64,000 bases of DNA from an uncultured Lachnospiraceae bacterium (GTDB lineage Bacteria; Bacillota; Clostridia; Lachnospirales; Lachnospiraceae). Position 1 is the stretch's first letter. Each line of letters starts with the position of its first letter. Of this stretch, positions 55,018 through 64,000 are shown in pieces. Location: assembly GCA_947589305.1 (NCBI GenBank), contig CANQAP010000007.1, forward strand, positions 32,199 to 96,198, given 5' to 3'. The translations under genes and the position numbers were made by a program. Below the pieces are notes generated by a model that saw only the letters and a program-made list of their open reading frames with translations, had not been told where the DNA came from and did no database searches.

Positions 55018-55106
55018 GCTCTTACCTCCGTTTTTCATATATTCCTCTGTTATCCATGATAGCATACTTTCTTCCTGCATTTCAACACGAGAATATCACA
55101 TGCCGT

Positions 55107-55634
55107 CTACTGCATCCGCATAGCAATGATAACGCTTGCCGCCACTCCCGCAACTGTAGCGATCAAACCGCCTGTGAGCGTCCACCTTGTTTTTTTCACT
55201 TTCACGGATAAAAAGTAAACAGACATAATGTAAAAAATACTCTCCGTACAGCTCATGACTATGGATGCGATCAGACCGATCGTAGAATCCGTTCCAAATT
55301 CTTTAAACAGATCAAATACCAAACTGTTTGCCGCCGAAGTAGAAAACAGCCGGATCAGGATGACCGGAATCACTTCTGCCGGAATCCGTAAACATTTTCC
55401 GAGCGGATGCAATATCTCTGCCAAGAGATCCAACGCTCCGGATGTCCGAATCACGCCTACGGCAACCATCAGTCCTACCAGTGTCGGCGTGATATTGATC
55501 ACAATCTTAAATCCCTCTTTGACACCCTCGATAAACATGTCATATACCTTTTCCCGATTTATCACCCCGTATCCGATAATATAAAACAACGTCAGAGGAA
55601 TCATAAAACCGGAGACCAGAGAAATCCATTTCAT
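55107..55634 (-). CDS. spmB: Spore maturation protein B
   Basis: A 175-residue membrane protein of the nucleoside-recognition/Gate domain family. Seen are INITPTLVGLMVAVGVIRTSG, the SNSL-like AANSLVFDLFKEFGTDS, and SCTESIFYIMSVYFLSVKVKKTR. SpmB works with SpmA in spore core dehydration. It overlaps spmA by four bases. Its presence indicates a spore-forming lineage, although spmAB also persist in some non-spore-formers. Confidence 0.93.
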   Translation of the reverse strand: MKWISLVSGFMIPLTLFYIIGYGVINREKVYDMFIEGVKEGFKIVINITPTLVGLMVAVGVIRTSGALDLLAEILHPLGKCLRIPAEVIPVILIRLFSTSAANSLVFDLFKEFGTDSTIGLIASIVMSCTESIFYIMSVYFLSVKVKKTRWTLTGGLIATVAGVAASVIIAMRMQ

Positions 55635-56263
55635 GCCTTATTCCCTTTCTCTAACTTTTTTCTGTCATTTCGTCTGCACTTCCAAACACTGTATAAAACG
55701 CCCGCAACCGTAGAAACCGCCGTTGCTATTAACCCCGGTAAAATGATGATCGCAGGATGTACGGAACCGTATTGGCTCCGGTAGGCGATCATATTGATGG
55801 GTATGATCTGTAAGGATGATATATTGATCACCATAAACATACACATTTCATCACTGGCTGCTTCCGGATCACCGCCGGAAACCGCGCACCGCTTTTTATG
55901 AATCTCATGCAGCTCTTTCATTGCTTTTAATCCGGTCGGAGTGGACGCCCATCCTAAACCAAGCAGATTCGCGATCATATTGGCTGCGATATATCCCATC
56001 ACCCGTTCTTCCTGCGCAATATTCGGGAATAAAAAACGAAGGACCGGCATCAGCAGCTTCGTAAGCTGCCGAACCAGTCCTGTCTGCTCCGCAATCTTCA
56101 TAACCCCTGTCCACATTCCCACAACACCCAGCATCACAATGCACAGGTTGACGGCTTCTTTTGCCGCATCCAGAATACCGGAAGATACTCCATCCATCTT
56201 TCCGGTAAATGCCGCTACCATGATCCCGATCATGATCATAAATGCCCAAATATAATTCAGCAT
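55631..56263 (-). CDS. spmA: Spore maturation protein A
   Basis: A 210-residue membrane protein. It begins MLNYIWAFMIMIGI, the usual SpmA opening, and has LNLLGLGWASTP-like ANLLGLGWASTPTGLKAMKEL and MFMVINISSLQIIPI. Partner of SpmB. The start at 56263 has GGAG seven bases upstream; a reading 15 codons longer exists but lacks a site. It lies 60 bases after rsmI and may belong to the same transcript. Confidence 0.93.
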   Translation of the reverse strand: MLNYIWAFMIMIGIMVAAFTGKMDGVSSGILDAAKEAVNLCIVMLGVVGMWTGVMKIAEQTGLVRQLTKLLMPVLRFLFPNIAQEERVMGYIAANMIANLLGLGWASTPTGLKAMKELHEIHKKRCAVSGGDPEAASDEMCMFMVINISSLQIIPINMIAYRSQYGSVHPAIIILPGLIATAVSTVAGVLYSVWKCRRNDRKKLEKGNKA

Positions 56264-56323
56264 ACCCGACTCCAAAAGGGCTTTGTATAATGTATCGATC
56301 ATCCCCATAAAATATGCACATTT

Positions 56324-57166
56324 TTACCGATCCAATAACGCCTGATAAATCTCACGCCTGCTGACACCACGGTCGGATGCCACCTGCTTCATTGCCGCCT
56401 TTTTATCCATTCCCAGCCGCAGATAATGCTCCATATGCTCCTCTATATCCATCATCCGCCATTCTTCCTGCTCTTTTTCCTTCAAAGCCTCCTGCGTAAC
56501 TCCCTCCATGACGATCACGCATTCCCCTTTTGGTTCATGCTCCGTGTAATAAGCTACCGCTTCCTCCAATCTCGTCCGGAATACCGTCTCGTGCTTTTTG
56601 GTCAATTCCCGACAGACCGTGATCCTGCGGTTCCCAAACTGCTCATACAACTCCTGAAGGGTTTTCAACAATCGATGCGGAGCCTCATACAACACGATCG
56701 TTCTGGTCTCTGTCTTCCAGCTTTCCAATATCAAAGCACGCTCTTTTTTATCCGTCGGCAAAAAGGCTTCAAAACAAAAACGTCTGGTCGGCAATCCGCT
56801 GACGATCAAAGCATTCACACAGGCGCATGCGCCCGGCACAGGCGTAACCGTAATACCAGAATCCAGACACTGCCGCACTAACTCTTCTCCGGGATCGGAA
56901 ATGGCAGGCGTTCCGGCATCCGTGATCAGCGCAACATTCTCTCCTGCCAGCAGTTTTTCTACCAACACCTTCGCCTTGTCATATTTGTTATATTCGTGAT
57001 AACTGGTCATCGGGGTGGATATCTCAAAATGATTCAATAATTTTATGCTGTTTCGCGTATCCTCCGCCGCGATACAATCTGCCTCCCGCAATATCCTTAC
57101 CGCCCGATACGTCATATCTTCTAAATTTCCGATTGGTGTAGCACACAGATATAATGTTCCCGCCAT
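56324..57166 (-). CDS. rsmI: 16S rRNA (cytidine1402-2'-O)-methyltransferase
   Basis: A 280-residue tetrapyrrole-methylase-fold enzyme. The opening GTLYLCATPIGNLEDMTYRAVRIL is diagnostic, followed by AAEDTRNSIKLLNHF, ITDAGTPAISDPGEELV and PGACACVNALIVSGLPT. It methylates C1402 in the ribosomal decoding centre. It follows trmN6 by 17 bases. In B. subtilis the equivalent yabC-type position is also after yabB, supporting conserved synteny. Confidence 0.95.
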   Translation of the reverse strand: MAGTLYLCATPIGNLEDMTYRAVRILREADCIAAEDTRNSIKLLNHFEISTPMTSYHEYNKYDKAKVLVEKLLAGENVALITDAGTPAISDPGEELVRQCLDSGITVTPVPGACACVNALIVSGLPTRRFCFEAFLPTDKKERALILESWKTETRTIVLYEAPHRLLKTLQELYEQFGNRRITVCRELTKKHETVFRTRLEEAVAYYTEHEPKGECVIVMEGVTQEALKEKEQEEWRMMDIEEHMEHYLRLGMDKKAAMKQVASDRGVSRREIYQALLDR

Positions 57167-57183
57167 TGATCTTCACCTTCTTC

Positions 57184-58026
57184 CTATTCCGGTTTTGTTC
57201 CTGCGCTATCCTGCCCAATCTCTGTTTCCGTCGGCTCAACAGATAACCCCTCAGCAGATGATTCCATGACCGCAGCATCCGCATGGTATTCGTTTTGTTT
57301 ATACAAACGTGCCAATTCTTCCGTATATACTCCTTTTTCCCGATATAAAACCAACGGCGGTTCTATCGTGATATGCGAACGTCCGCCCCGAACCGCTTCG
57401 ATCATGACCGTATTGGGTTTTTTATCGATGTACGGATGTATCAGCCGCATCCGTTTCGGCTCCAATCCGTAAGCCGTCAGTACCGAAAAGATTTCAGCCA
57501 AACGAAACGGCTTGTGAATCAAAAAAAAGCTGCCGCCCGTCTTTACAGCATAAGCTGCCGCCTTTACCACATCTTCCAGATTACATAGGATCTCATGTCT
57601 GGCTATATTTCTCGGTTCATATTCATTCTCCAGTCCATGCCGCTCGGTCATGTATGGCGGATTTGAAGTAACTACATCAAAAGAAGCTACAGGAAATAAT
57701 TCTGCGGCTTCCTTAATATCCCCCTGTATGATCTCGATGCGGTCTTCCAGCTTATTCCACTGCACGCTGCGGTTTGCCATCTCCGCACTGACTTCCTGAA
57801 TCTCCAAACCTGTAATATGCGTATCCTCCGTCCTTGCTGCCAGCAAGATCGGAATGATACCGGTTCCGGTCCCTAAATCCAAAATGCGGCTTCCCGCTTT
57901 GGCTTTTACAAAATGTGACAGGAATACCGCATCTACTCCAAAACAAAACCGTTTTGGATCCTGAATAATATGATATCCATTACATTGTAAGTCATCTAAG
58001 CGTTCACCCGCATTTAATTTAATCAT
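57184..58026 (-). CDS. trmN6: tRNA1(Val) (adenine37-N6)-methyltransferase type protein
   Basis: A 280-residue Rossmann methyltransferase. It has DPKRFCFGVDAVFLSHFV, the SAM loop DLGTGTGIIPILLAAR and the NPPY motif (VTSNPPYM), followed by the family's ILCNLEDVVKAAA. The last 35 residues are an acidic, low-complexity extension (SVEPTETEIGQDSAGTKPE at the end). It overlaps ricT by 8 bases. In B. subtilis the matching gene is yabB, in the same order. Confidence 0.9.
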   Translation of the reverse strand: MIKLNAGERLDDLQCNGYHIIQDPKRFCFGVDAVFLSHFVKAKAGSRILDLGTGTGIIPILLAARTEDTHITGLEIQEVSAEMANRSVQWNKLEDRIEIIQGDIKEAAELFPVASFDVVTSNPPYMTERHGLENEYEPRNIARHEILCNLEDVVKAAAYAVKTGGSFFLIHKPFRLAEIFSVLTAYGLEPKRMRLIHPYIDKKPNTVMIEAVRGGRSHITIEPPLVLYREKGVYTEELARLYKQNEYHADAAVMESSAEGLSVEPTETEIGQDSAGTKPE

Positions 58027-58936
58027 CCAGTTTTGACTTTCCTTCTTTTTTCTCTTGCTTTTCTAACTCTTCCAATTCTTTCATTTCTTCTACGCTGACT
58101 TTATTCTTATCCCGATGCTTTTTCGGTTTGAAGCGAAGATCCTCTACTTTATACTCAATGATCTCCTTTTCATCCGCTTCATTTGTGATCAAGACCTTTA
58201 CATTTTGCCGGAGTACGTTCACTGCCGTCACTTCGCCTTTTTGCCCGGTCGATGTTTTTACGATATCGCCCACACTTGGCATATGATCATTTAAATACTC
58301 GTACGTCGCTTCCTCATGGTTTAAGCAGCACATCAGCCGTCCGCATACGCCGGATATTTTCGTCGGATTCAGCGACAGATTCTGTTCCTTTGCCATCTTG
58401 ATCGACACCGGTGCAAAATCCGTTAAGTAGCTGTGGCAGCACAACTCACGTCCGCAGATCCCGATACCGCCAACGATCTTTGTCTCATCCCTTACACCGA
58501 TCTGCCGCAGCTCGATTCTTGTCTTAAAGACCGCCGCCAAATCTTTTACCAATTCACGAAAGTCAATTCGCCCGTCTGCGGTAAAATAAAACAATACCTT
58601 ATTATTATCAAATGTGTATTCCGCTTCTATCAGCTTCATATCCAGTTTATGCTTTGCGATCTTATCTAAACAGATCTGAAACGCATCTTTGCTTTTTTCA
58701 AAATTTTTTCTGTTTCTGACCGCATCCGCTTCCGTCGCCTTCCGTATGATCGGCTTGATCGGAACCGACATTTTCTTTTCATCTATCGATCTTCTGCCAT
58801 ATACAACTTTCCCGTATTCCATTCCGCGGGCAGTCTCTACGATCACATGATCTCCTGCCTCTACTTCGGTGTCCAGCGGATCAAAAAAATATATCTTTCC
58901 CGTCTCCCGAAATCTAACTCCGATTACTTCTACCAT
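58019..58936 (-). CDS. ricT: PSP1 domain protein RicT (YaaT), RNase Y specificity factor
   Basis: A 305-residue protein with the PSP1 core. The cysteine motifs CGRELCCHSYL and CGRLMCCLNHE correspond to the iron-sulfur ligands of the RicA/F/T complex, which adjusts RNase Y and sporulation in B. subtilis. The tail is lysine/glutamate-rich. It overlaps holB by 23 bases. The yabA gene, which follows yaaT in B. subtilis, is absent; trmN6 comes next. Confidence 0.94.
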   Translation of the reverse strand: MVEVIGVRFRETGKIYFFDPLDTEVEAGDHVIVETARGMEYGKVVYGRRSIDEKKMSVPIKPIIRKATEADAVRNRKNFEKSKDAFQICLDKIAKHKLDMKLIEAEYTFDNNKVLFYFTADGRIDFRELVKDLAAVFKTRIELRQIGVRDETKIVGGIGICGRELCCHSYLTDFAPVSIKMAKEQNLSLNPTKISGVCGRLMCCLNHEEATYEYLNDHMPSVGDIVKTSTGQKGEVTAVNVLRQNVKVLITNEADEKEIIEYKVEDLRFKPKKHRDKNKVSVEEMKELEELEKQEKKEGKSKLDD

Positions 58937-59924
58937 TTTGATTCTCCTTTATTGTCAATAGCAGCAATTCCATCGCTATATCAAAATTCACGTTTGCTTC
59001 CAGACGAACCTTTACTTTATCCATCGCTTCCAGCACATTTTCGATTCCTTCAAAGGATATATAATTTGCCTGCTGTTTTAAAGTCGCGTATTCTTCCTTA
59101 AACAATAACTTATCCGGCGATCCGGATACTTTGAGCATCAAGATATCCCGATACCACATGATCATTAAATCAATATAATCATAGATATCTAATTTATATT
59201 TTGACATCTTTTTTACGGATTCAATCAAATCATAGATTTCCATTTTGTTAATATTTTTCAGAATCCGTACACAATCCTGTTTGATCTCGTTATACTCGTC
59301 GGACGTCGCGAGGCGAACAGCCTTCCCCAGATTTCCAAATGAAAACTCCACGCAGAACTTTGCCTTTGCCATAGGGATGCCCAGCTTTGACAGATATTCC
59401 ATAATGTCCAGCTCACTGACCGGTTTTAAATTCAAAATAATACATCTCGATAAGACGGTCGGAAGCATTTTATCGATATTGTTTGTTAATATCATAATGA
59501 TCGCATACTCCGGCGGCTCTTCTATCGTCTTTAAAAGCGCGTTCTGCGCCTGCGGATTCATCAGTTCCCCCTGCGGGATGATATAGATTTTATAACGGCT
59601 GCTGTATGGTCTTACAATAATATCTTTGTTTATCTGGTCGCGGATATCATCTACCGAAATTACCGACGGTTTATCATGTGTCACCCAAATGACATCCGGC
59701 TGGTTGCCGGAATCGCACTGTAAACAGGAGCGGCATGTTCCGCAAGGATCCGTACCGCCAGCCTCGCATTGCAGTGTTTTTGCAAACAATCCTGCCAGCA
59801 TTTTTTTGCCGGTTCCCTTTTCCCCGTGAATCAGATACGCATGCGCTACCTTGCCCCGCTCAATACTGCTTTTAAAATGCCCGATCACGTTCTCATGACC
59901 TATCACATCTTTGAATGTTGCCAT
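58914..59924 (-). CDS. holB: DNA polymerase III subunit delta prime
   Basis: A 336-residue AAA+ clamp-loader subunit. The P-loop reads GEKGTGKK, with lysine where Thr/Ser is normal, so ATP binding may be weak, as is common in delta-prime. Zinc cysteines CGTCRSCLQC are at about 58-72, and a degenerate SRC-like sensor (VLSRCIILNL) is near 160. ATG 59924 has AGGTG seven bases upstream. The gene is in the tmk-yaaR-holB-ricT order typical of Firmicutes. Confidence 0.93.
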   Translation of the reverse strand: MATFKDVIGHENVIGHFKSSIERGKVAHAYLIHGEKGTGKKMLAGLFAKTLQCEAGGTDPCGTCRSCLQCDSGNQPDVIWVTHDKPSVISVDDIRDQINKDIIVRPYSSRYKIYIIPQGELMNPQAQNALLKTIEEPPEYAIIMILTNNIDKMLPTVLSRCIILNLKPVSELDIMEYLSKLGIPMAKAKFCVEFSFGNLGKAVRLATSDEYNEIKQDCVRILKNINKMEIYDLIESVKKMSKYKLDIYDYIDLMIMWYRDILMLKVSGSPDKLLFKEEYATLKQQANYISFEGIENVLEAMDKVKVRLEANVNFDIAMELLLLTIKENQNGRSNRS

Positions 59925-59944
59925 AGCTATCACCTTCCTTCTGA

Positions 59945-60388
59945 TTAGGTAATAATATCAATTAACATTCCCCGAATATCGTCGATCAGCCGGAGAATTT
60001 CCAAATGATCCTTTTCCTCTTCCATCAAAGCTTCCGCTAATTTACTTAAATCATCATCTATCAAATGTATGATGCCGTATACTCTATGCCGTCCCTTTCG
60101 ATCCAAAAAATTCTCGCGGGAAAACGAAAAGGAATGTGTTGTAACCTCATTCATAAATTCTTTGATCTTTGCCCGATACCGTTTCATATCCCGTATGTCT
60201 TTATGACGGGCGATCCGCTGTCCTTCTTCTTCGATCTCCTTCATCAGACCTTCCAGCTTCGCCTGTAATTCGCTTTCCTGAATATGGCTGACGAGAGTAA
60301 ATTTAAAATCTTCACTTCCGGCATTCTTAACCGCTTCCGCTGCATCTACCTGCGTCAACTGTGATATAGCGTCCAGTTTTATTTCCAT
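59945..60388 (-). CDS. yaaR: YaaR family (DUF327) protein
   Basis: A 147-residue, highly helical and charged protein of the DUF327 family, with the family core KRYRAKIKEFMNEVTTHSFS followed by RRKG-like RKGRHRVYGIIHLIDDDL. Function is unknown. It sits between tmk and holB, exactly as in B. subtilis, and is likely cotranscribed. The B. subtilis neighbour yaaQ is missing here. Confidence 0.92.
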   Translation of the reverse strand: MEIKLDAISQLTQVDAAEAVKNAGSEDFKFTLVSHIQESELQAKLEGLMKEIEEEGQRIARHKDIRDMKRYRAKIKEFMNEVTTHSFSFSRENFLDRKGRHRVYGIIHLIDDDLSKLAEALMEEEKDHLEILRLIDDIRGMLIDIIT

Positions 60389-60460
60389 TTACTCCGCCCT
60401 CCCTTCCGACAAAACATCCGCTTCCGGCGGATACCGTCTGTTTCCTTCTTCTATACATTA

Positions 60461-61087
60461 TTATCGGTTCAAAATCCGCTCTTCAATAGCCAATACTATT
60501 TTAGCATGAATATCCTCTTTCGGTAAAGTGGCAGAAATTCTCAAGATTCGTCCCTTTTCCCGATCTGCTAAAAACCGGTAGCCTTCTACCACCTTTTGAT
60601 GGAACTCCAGTCCCTCCGCTTCCATACGGTCCAATTCCGTCTGGCGGCATTTCCGCCGCAGCCCCTCATCGGCATCCAAATCCAACAAAACGGTAAGCTG
60701 CGGTCGCAGCCCTCTTAACGCATGATCATTGACGGCATATACCTTCTCTATTCCCATGTCTCTGGCTATGCCCTGATATACCACCGAAGAATCTACAAAC
60801 CGATCGCTGATCACTGCTTTACCATCCGCTAATGCCGGTCGGATCACTTCCTGAACTAACTGCGCCCTCGCCGCTGCATATAACAGCAGTTCCGTATCCG
60901 CACACATCTCATGATATTCTTTATTTAGGATCAGGCGGCGAACAGCCTCACTGATCACCGTTCCTCCCGGATCTCTGGTAAGGACGATCTCATATCCTTT
61001 ATCCGCTAGATATGTCTGAAGCAGTTCGATCTGTGTGGTCTTTCCGGCTCCGTCCGGTCCCTCCATCGAAATGAATAATCCCTGCAT
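60461..61087 (-). CDS. tmk: Thymidylate kinase
   Basis: A 208-residue P-loop kinase making dTDP from dTMP. It has EGPDGAGKTTQIELL, the DRY-type LTRDPGG, ISDRFVDSSVVYQG and a LID region with RRKCRQTELDRME. ATG 61087 has AAAGGA upstream; a longer reading to 61147 crosses a terminator and is unlikely. A TATAAT (about 61122-61127) just downstream of the terminator may be its -10 box. It is the first gene of the tmk-yaaR-holB-ricT-trmN6-rsmI cluster. Confidence 0.96.
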   Translation of the reverse strand: MQGLFISMEGPDGAGKTTQIELLQTYLADKGYEIVLTRDPGGTVISEAVRRLILNKEYHEMCADTELLLYAAARAQLVQEVIRPALADGKAVISDRFVDSSVVYQGIARDMGIEKVYAVNDHALRGLRPQLTVLLDLDADEGLRRKCRQTELDRMEAEGLEFHQKVVEGYRFLADREKGRILRISATLPKEDIHAKIVLAIEERILNR

Positions 61088-61133
61088 ATGGTATTCCTTT
61101 CTTATTCTTCCATCCATAGTATTATAGCACAAA

Positions 61134-61157
61134 AACCTGCCGCCCACGGCAGGTTTT
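61134..61157. terminator. Terminator after the PLP decarboxylase gene
   Basis: A 9-base GC-rich stem (AACCTGCCG / CGGCAGGTT, 4-base loop) with flanking A and T runs separates the decarboxylase gene from tmk. Confidence 0.8.
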
Positions 61158-61277
61158 GATATATTACCGATTAATTTCCTGCATTAACCATTTTACGATC
61201 AAATTTGCCGGTTTTTATCCGTATCTGAACGAATTTTACACTATTTTCTCTATCATTGTCAATGGAAGAGCCTTCTT

Positions 61278-62729
61278 TTAAGCATTCTTCAGTACCGTTA
61301 TGTAATACTCGCTATCCTTCCCTCGATCTTTTGCGGTCATTCCTTCGATATGTTGCCCGGTTGCAAACCCCTGTAATATATATGCGATCTGTTTTCTGCA
61401 TATTATTTCCCCCGGAACCAAAATCGGGATCGCCGGGGGATATACCGTAACAAAATCAGCAGCGATCCGATCCGCCGCCTCTTCCAACGGTATTTTTTCC
61501 GTCTGCCGTTTCCATGCTTCTTCAGGTGTTATTTCCATTTTACCGCTAATCAGATTGTACACTTTTTCATCTCTTACGTTACCGTTTTCCAATCGCCGAT
61601 CCATATCCTGCAATGCAGTGTGCAAACGAGAAAATGCCGCTTCCGTATCCGCGATACTCGTCATAGCCAATACATATTCCGCCGATGCCATTTCCAAAAT
61701 CATTCCGTGCCGTTCTTCCATCTGCCGCATAAATTCCTGCCCGTTCATACCGTCTTTTTTCAGTACAAAGACGAGCTTTGTTTCATCATATGCAAAATTT
61801 CCCGTTTCCAACACTTCTTCCGGTGACAATAAATGAATATTATTTAACTGTTTCCAGCTTTCCCGATACCGCCGCAGGCATTGATAATATTCTGCTACAT
61901 AGCCGGTTCGCCACGCATCCATTGTCACAATGGCATCTTCCATATTTGCCACAAACAGGTAGGACGGCGAACTGGTTTGATATACTTTTAAATACCGCTC
62001 GGTCCGTTCGGTCAGCTCACTGTCACCTACATGCAAAATCGCACACTGCGTATAGCAGGGAAGGGTCTTATGCAGACTTTCCACCACCAAATCCGCTCCG
62101 CATCGGATGGCAGGCTTCGGTACGCCGTCGCCGAATTCCAAATTAGCCCCATGCGCTTCATCCACGATCAGCTTCATACCTGCTTCATGCGCCAGATGAG
62201 CGATGCTCATGATATCCGACAAAACGCCCTCATATGTCGGCGAAGGAAAAATAATCCCTTTGGCATCCGGATGCTGCTTTATTGCTTCCCGTATCTGCTC
62301 CGGAGTGATACTCCCACAGATTCCGTATGACTTTATCATCCCGGGATATAGATAAACCGGTTGTAACCCCAACAGCGCGACCGCATGATAGACGGATTTA
62401 TGACAATGCCTGCCCATAAGGATCGTATCCCCCTGATCGCATACCGCGGATATTGCCGTCAGAATACCCGACGTACTCCCGTTTACAAGATAGTAGGACG
62501 CCTTACTTCCATAGATTTTTGACAGTTGCGCCATAGATTGGGCAATGCTCTTTTCAGGTATATGCAGATTATCCAAACCGTCCACTTCGGTCACATCATA
62601 CGACGCATGGATGACGTCATCAAATACATGTCCGTGAATATCGGTTTGTCGTTTATGCCCGGGCATATGCCACGGATAATAATCCCGACCGCAATATTCC
62701 TTTAAAGAATCTTTCCATACCGGTTTCAT
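61278..62729 (-). CDS. Orn/Lys/Arg decarboxylase-type PLP enzyme (YaaO-like)
   Basis: A 483-residue fold-type I PLP enzyme. It begins with the family's YPWHMPGHKR, has NGSTSGILTAISAV, VDEAHGANLEF with the PLP-binding aspartate, and VESLHKTLPCYTQ with the Schiff-base lysine. A C-terminal domain (about 370-480) completes the short class of Orn/Lys/Arg decarboxylases. The substrate (lysine, ornithine or arginine) cannot be told from sequence alone. In B. subtilis yaaO is also next to tmk. GGAAGGAGG precedes the start. Confidence 0.88.
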   Translation of the reverse strand: MKPVWKDSLKEYCGRDYYPWHMPGHKRQTDIHGHVFDDVIHASYDVTEVDGLDNLHIPEKSIAQSMAQLSKIYGSKASYYLVNGSTSGILTAISAVCDQGDTILMGRHCHKSVYHAVALLGLQPVYLYPGMIKSYGICGSITPEQIREAIKQHPDAKGIIFPSPTYEGVLSDIMSIAHLAHEAGMKLIVDEAHGANLEFGDGVPKPAIRCGADLVVESLHKTLPCYTQCAILHVGDSELTERTERYLKVYQTSSPSYLFVANMEDAIVTMDAWRTGYVAEYYQCLRRYRESWKQLNNIHLLSPEEVLETGNFAYDETKLVFVLKKDGMNGQEFMRQMEERHGMILEMASAEYVLAMTSIADTEAAFSRLHTALQDMDRRLENGNVRDEKVYNLISGKMEITPEEAWKRQTEKIPLEEAADRIAADFVTVYPPAIPILVPGEIICRKQIAYILQGFATGQHIEGMTAKDRGKDSEYYITVLKNA

Positions 62730-62807
62730 GGTATCCCTCCTTCCTATCGTCTTTTGATCCTTTTATATCCGCGTCTGTCTTTACGGATTTTTATTTAAAA
62801 TAAAAGA

Positions 62808-62880
<73 letters not shown>

Positions 62881-62925
62881 GGAATCATCAGCAGCCACAT
62901 CTTCTATATGACTTGCTAATTGCAG

Positions 62926-62999
62926 TAGCGGGGACAGGATTTGAACCTATGACCTCCGGGTTATGAGCCCGGCGAGCTTCCAGACTGCTCCACCCCGCG
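62926..62999 (-). tRNA. Initiator tRNA-fMet (CAT)
   Basis: 74 bases. It has the initiator hallmarks: an unpaired first base (C1 against U72) and three G-C pairs next to the anticodon loop (GGG CTCATAA CCC). Confidence 0.96.
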
Positions 63000-63032
63000 T
63001 GAAATTATAAAATTATGCCATATGGCTTTGAA

Positions 63033-63114
63033 TGGATGGAGGTGGATTCGAACCACCGAAGCAAAATGCAGCAGATTTACAGTCTGTCCCCTTTGGCCAC
63101 TCGGGAATCCATCC
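63033..63114 (-). tRNA. tRNA-Tyr (GTA)
   Basis: 82 bases with a long variable arm. Anticodon GTA in CTGTAAA. The acceptor stem is GGATGGA / TCCATCC. Confidence 0.96.
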
Positions 63115-63126
63115 TTAAATAAAAAA

Positions 63127-63199
63127 TGGGACCTACAGGGCTCGAACCTGTGACCCTCTGCTTGTAAGGCAGATGCTCTCCCAGCTGAGCTAAGATCCC
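63127..63199 (-). tRNA. tRNA-Val (TAC)
   Basis: 73 bases with anticodon TAC in CTTACAA. The acceptor stem GGGATCT / AGGTCCC has one G-U pair. Confidence 0.96.
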
Positions 63200-63209
63200 A
63201 TATTTATAA

Positions 63210-63283
63210 CGACCCAGAAGGGACTCGAACCCTCGACCTTCGCCGTGACAGGGCGACGCTCTAACCAACTGAGCCACTGGGCC
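63210..63283 (-). tRNA. tRNA-Asp (GTC)
   Basis: 74 bases with anticodon GTC in CTGTCAC and G as discriminator base. It is the tRNA closest to the 23S gene, about 70 bases from its 3' end. Confidence 0.96.
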
Positions 63284-63352
63284 TTCTTTTGAAGAATGCT
63301 TAACGATCACTCCTGCACCTTCAAAACACCATACAGCTTCCATCCAATCTTC

Positions 63353-64000
<648 letters not shown>

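Noticed and set aside
62760..62800. Weak hairpin after tRNA-Phe as a terminator of the rRNA-tRNA transcript
   Set aside because: The stem (ATCCG/CGGAT) is only five bases with no clean T tract; transcription may end here but I cannot support it.
63077..63343. Open frame of 88 codons over the Tyr, Val and Asp tRNA region
   Set aside because: It runs through three well-formed tRNA genes and is a known artefact type (translated tRNA sequence).

Overview
The window reads as chromosomal DNA of an anaerobic, probably spore-forming Gram-positive bacterium of the Clostridia, most likely the family Lachnospiraceae. The support is: strong AGGAGG ribosome sites; T-box and cobalamin riboswitch leaders; spmA/spmB and ricT; a Flp/Tad locus with DUF5702 and DUF6382-FHA proteins; a DUF4358-MBOAT-DHHW acylation set; and the yaaO-tmk-yaaR-holB-ricT-trmN6-rsmI order known from Bacillus and Clostridium. 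The genus cannot be fixed from this sequence. No prophage, insertion sequence or CRISPR array is visible. The only mobile-element trace is a small relic near 19.8-20.7 kb.

Layout. 1-2 kb: start of dnaX, a flavodoxin-fold/SCP2 protein and a YjbR protein. 2.1-11.5 kb: a minus-strand Tad (Flp pilus) operon running prepilin peptidase, TadZ, CpaF, TadB, TadC, Flp pilin, DUF5702, two TadE-like proteins and a DUF6382-FHA protein, behind one good promoter. 11.7-19.7 kb: a DUF2508 protein, a hybrid histidine kinase, then an unusual set of a eukaryote-type HisA (HIS6), a GH9 glycosidase lipoprotein and a YfhO membrane protein. 19.8-20.7 kb: TnpW-like and TfoX-like small genes and a truncated reading frame. 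20.9-23.9 kb: an agr quorum-sensing locus with agrBD divergent from agrCA; the signal precursor AgrD was found by hand and has serine, not cysteine, near the expected ring position. 23.9-28.8 kb: TSCPD protein, murG, murA and pyrBI. 28.9-34.4 kb: metG behind a T-box, followed without a visible terminator by the DUF4358-MBOAT-DHHW set. 34.4-36.9 kb: a membrane protein, an SDR and a PanE-like reductase.

37-41.6 kb: a cobalamin riboswitch with its own terminator controls a 1364-residue cell-wall-anchored protein. That protein ends in an alpha/alpha-toroid-like region resembling the fold class of vertebrate intrinsic factor, so it is a candidate surface vitamin B12 capture protein. 41.7-45.3 kb: a DUF885 lipoprotein and ATP-type PEP carboxykinase. 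45.3-52.1 kb: a DUF389 protein and a Bce-like two-component/ABC module with two matching operator candidates. 52.2-55 kb: an orphan type IV pilin-like protein and a PAS/HD-GYP protein. 55-62.7 kb: the spmAB and tmk-to-rsmI housekeeping cluster and a PLP decarboxylase. 62.8-64 kb: five tRNA genes (Phe, fMet, Tyr, Val, Asp) directly downstream of the 3' end of a 23S rRNA gene, with no 5S gene between them.

The cobalamin riboswitch with the intrinsic-factor-like protein, the serine-type agr signal, and the Tad operon with its metal-site-bearing TadE protein are the best candidates for under-described biology. Everything was read by eye; no homology search or folding program was run.
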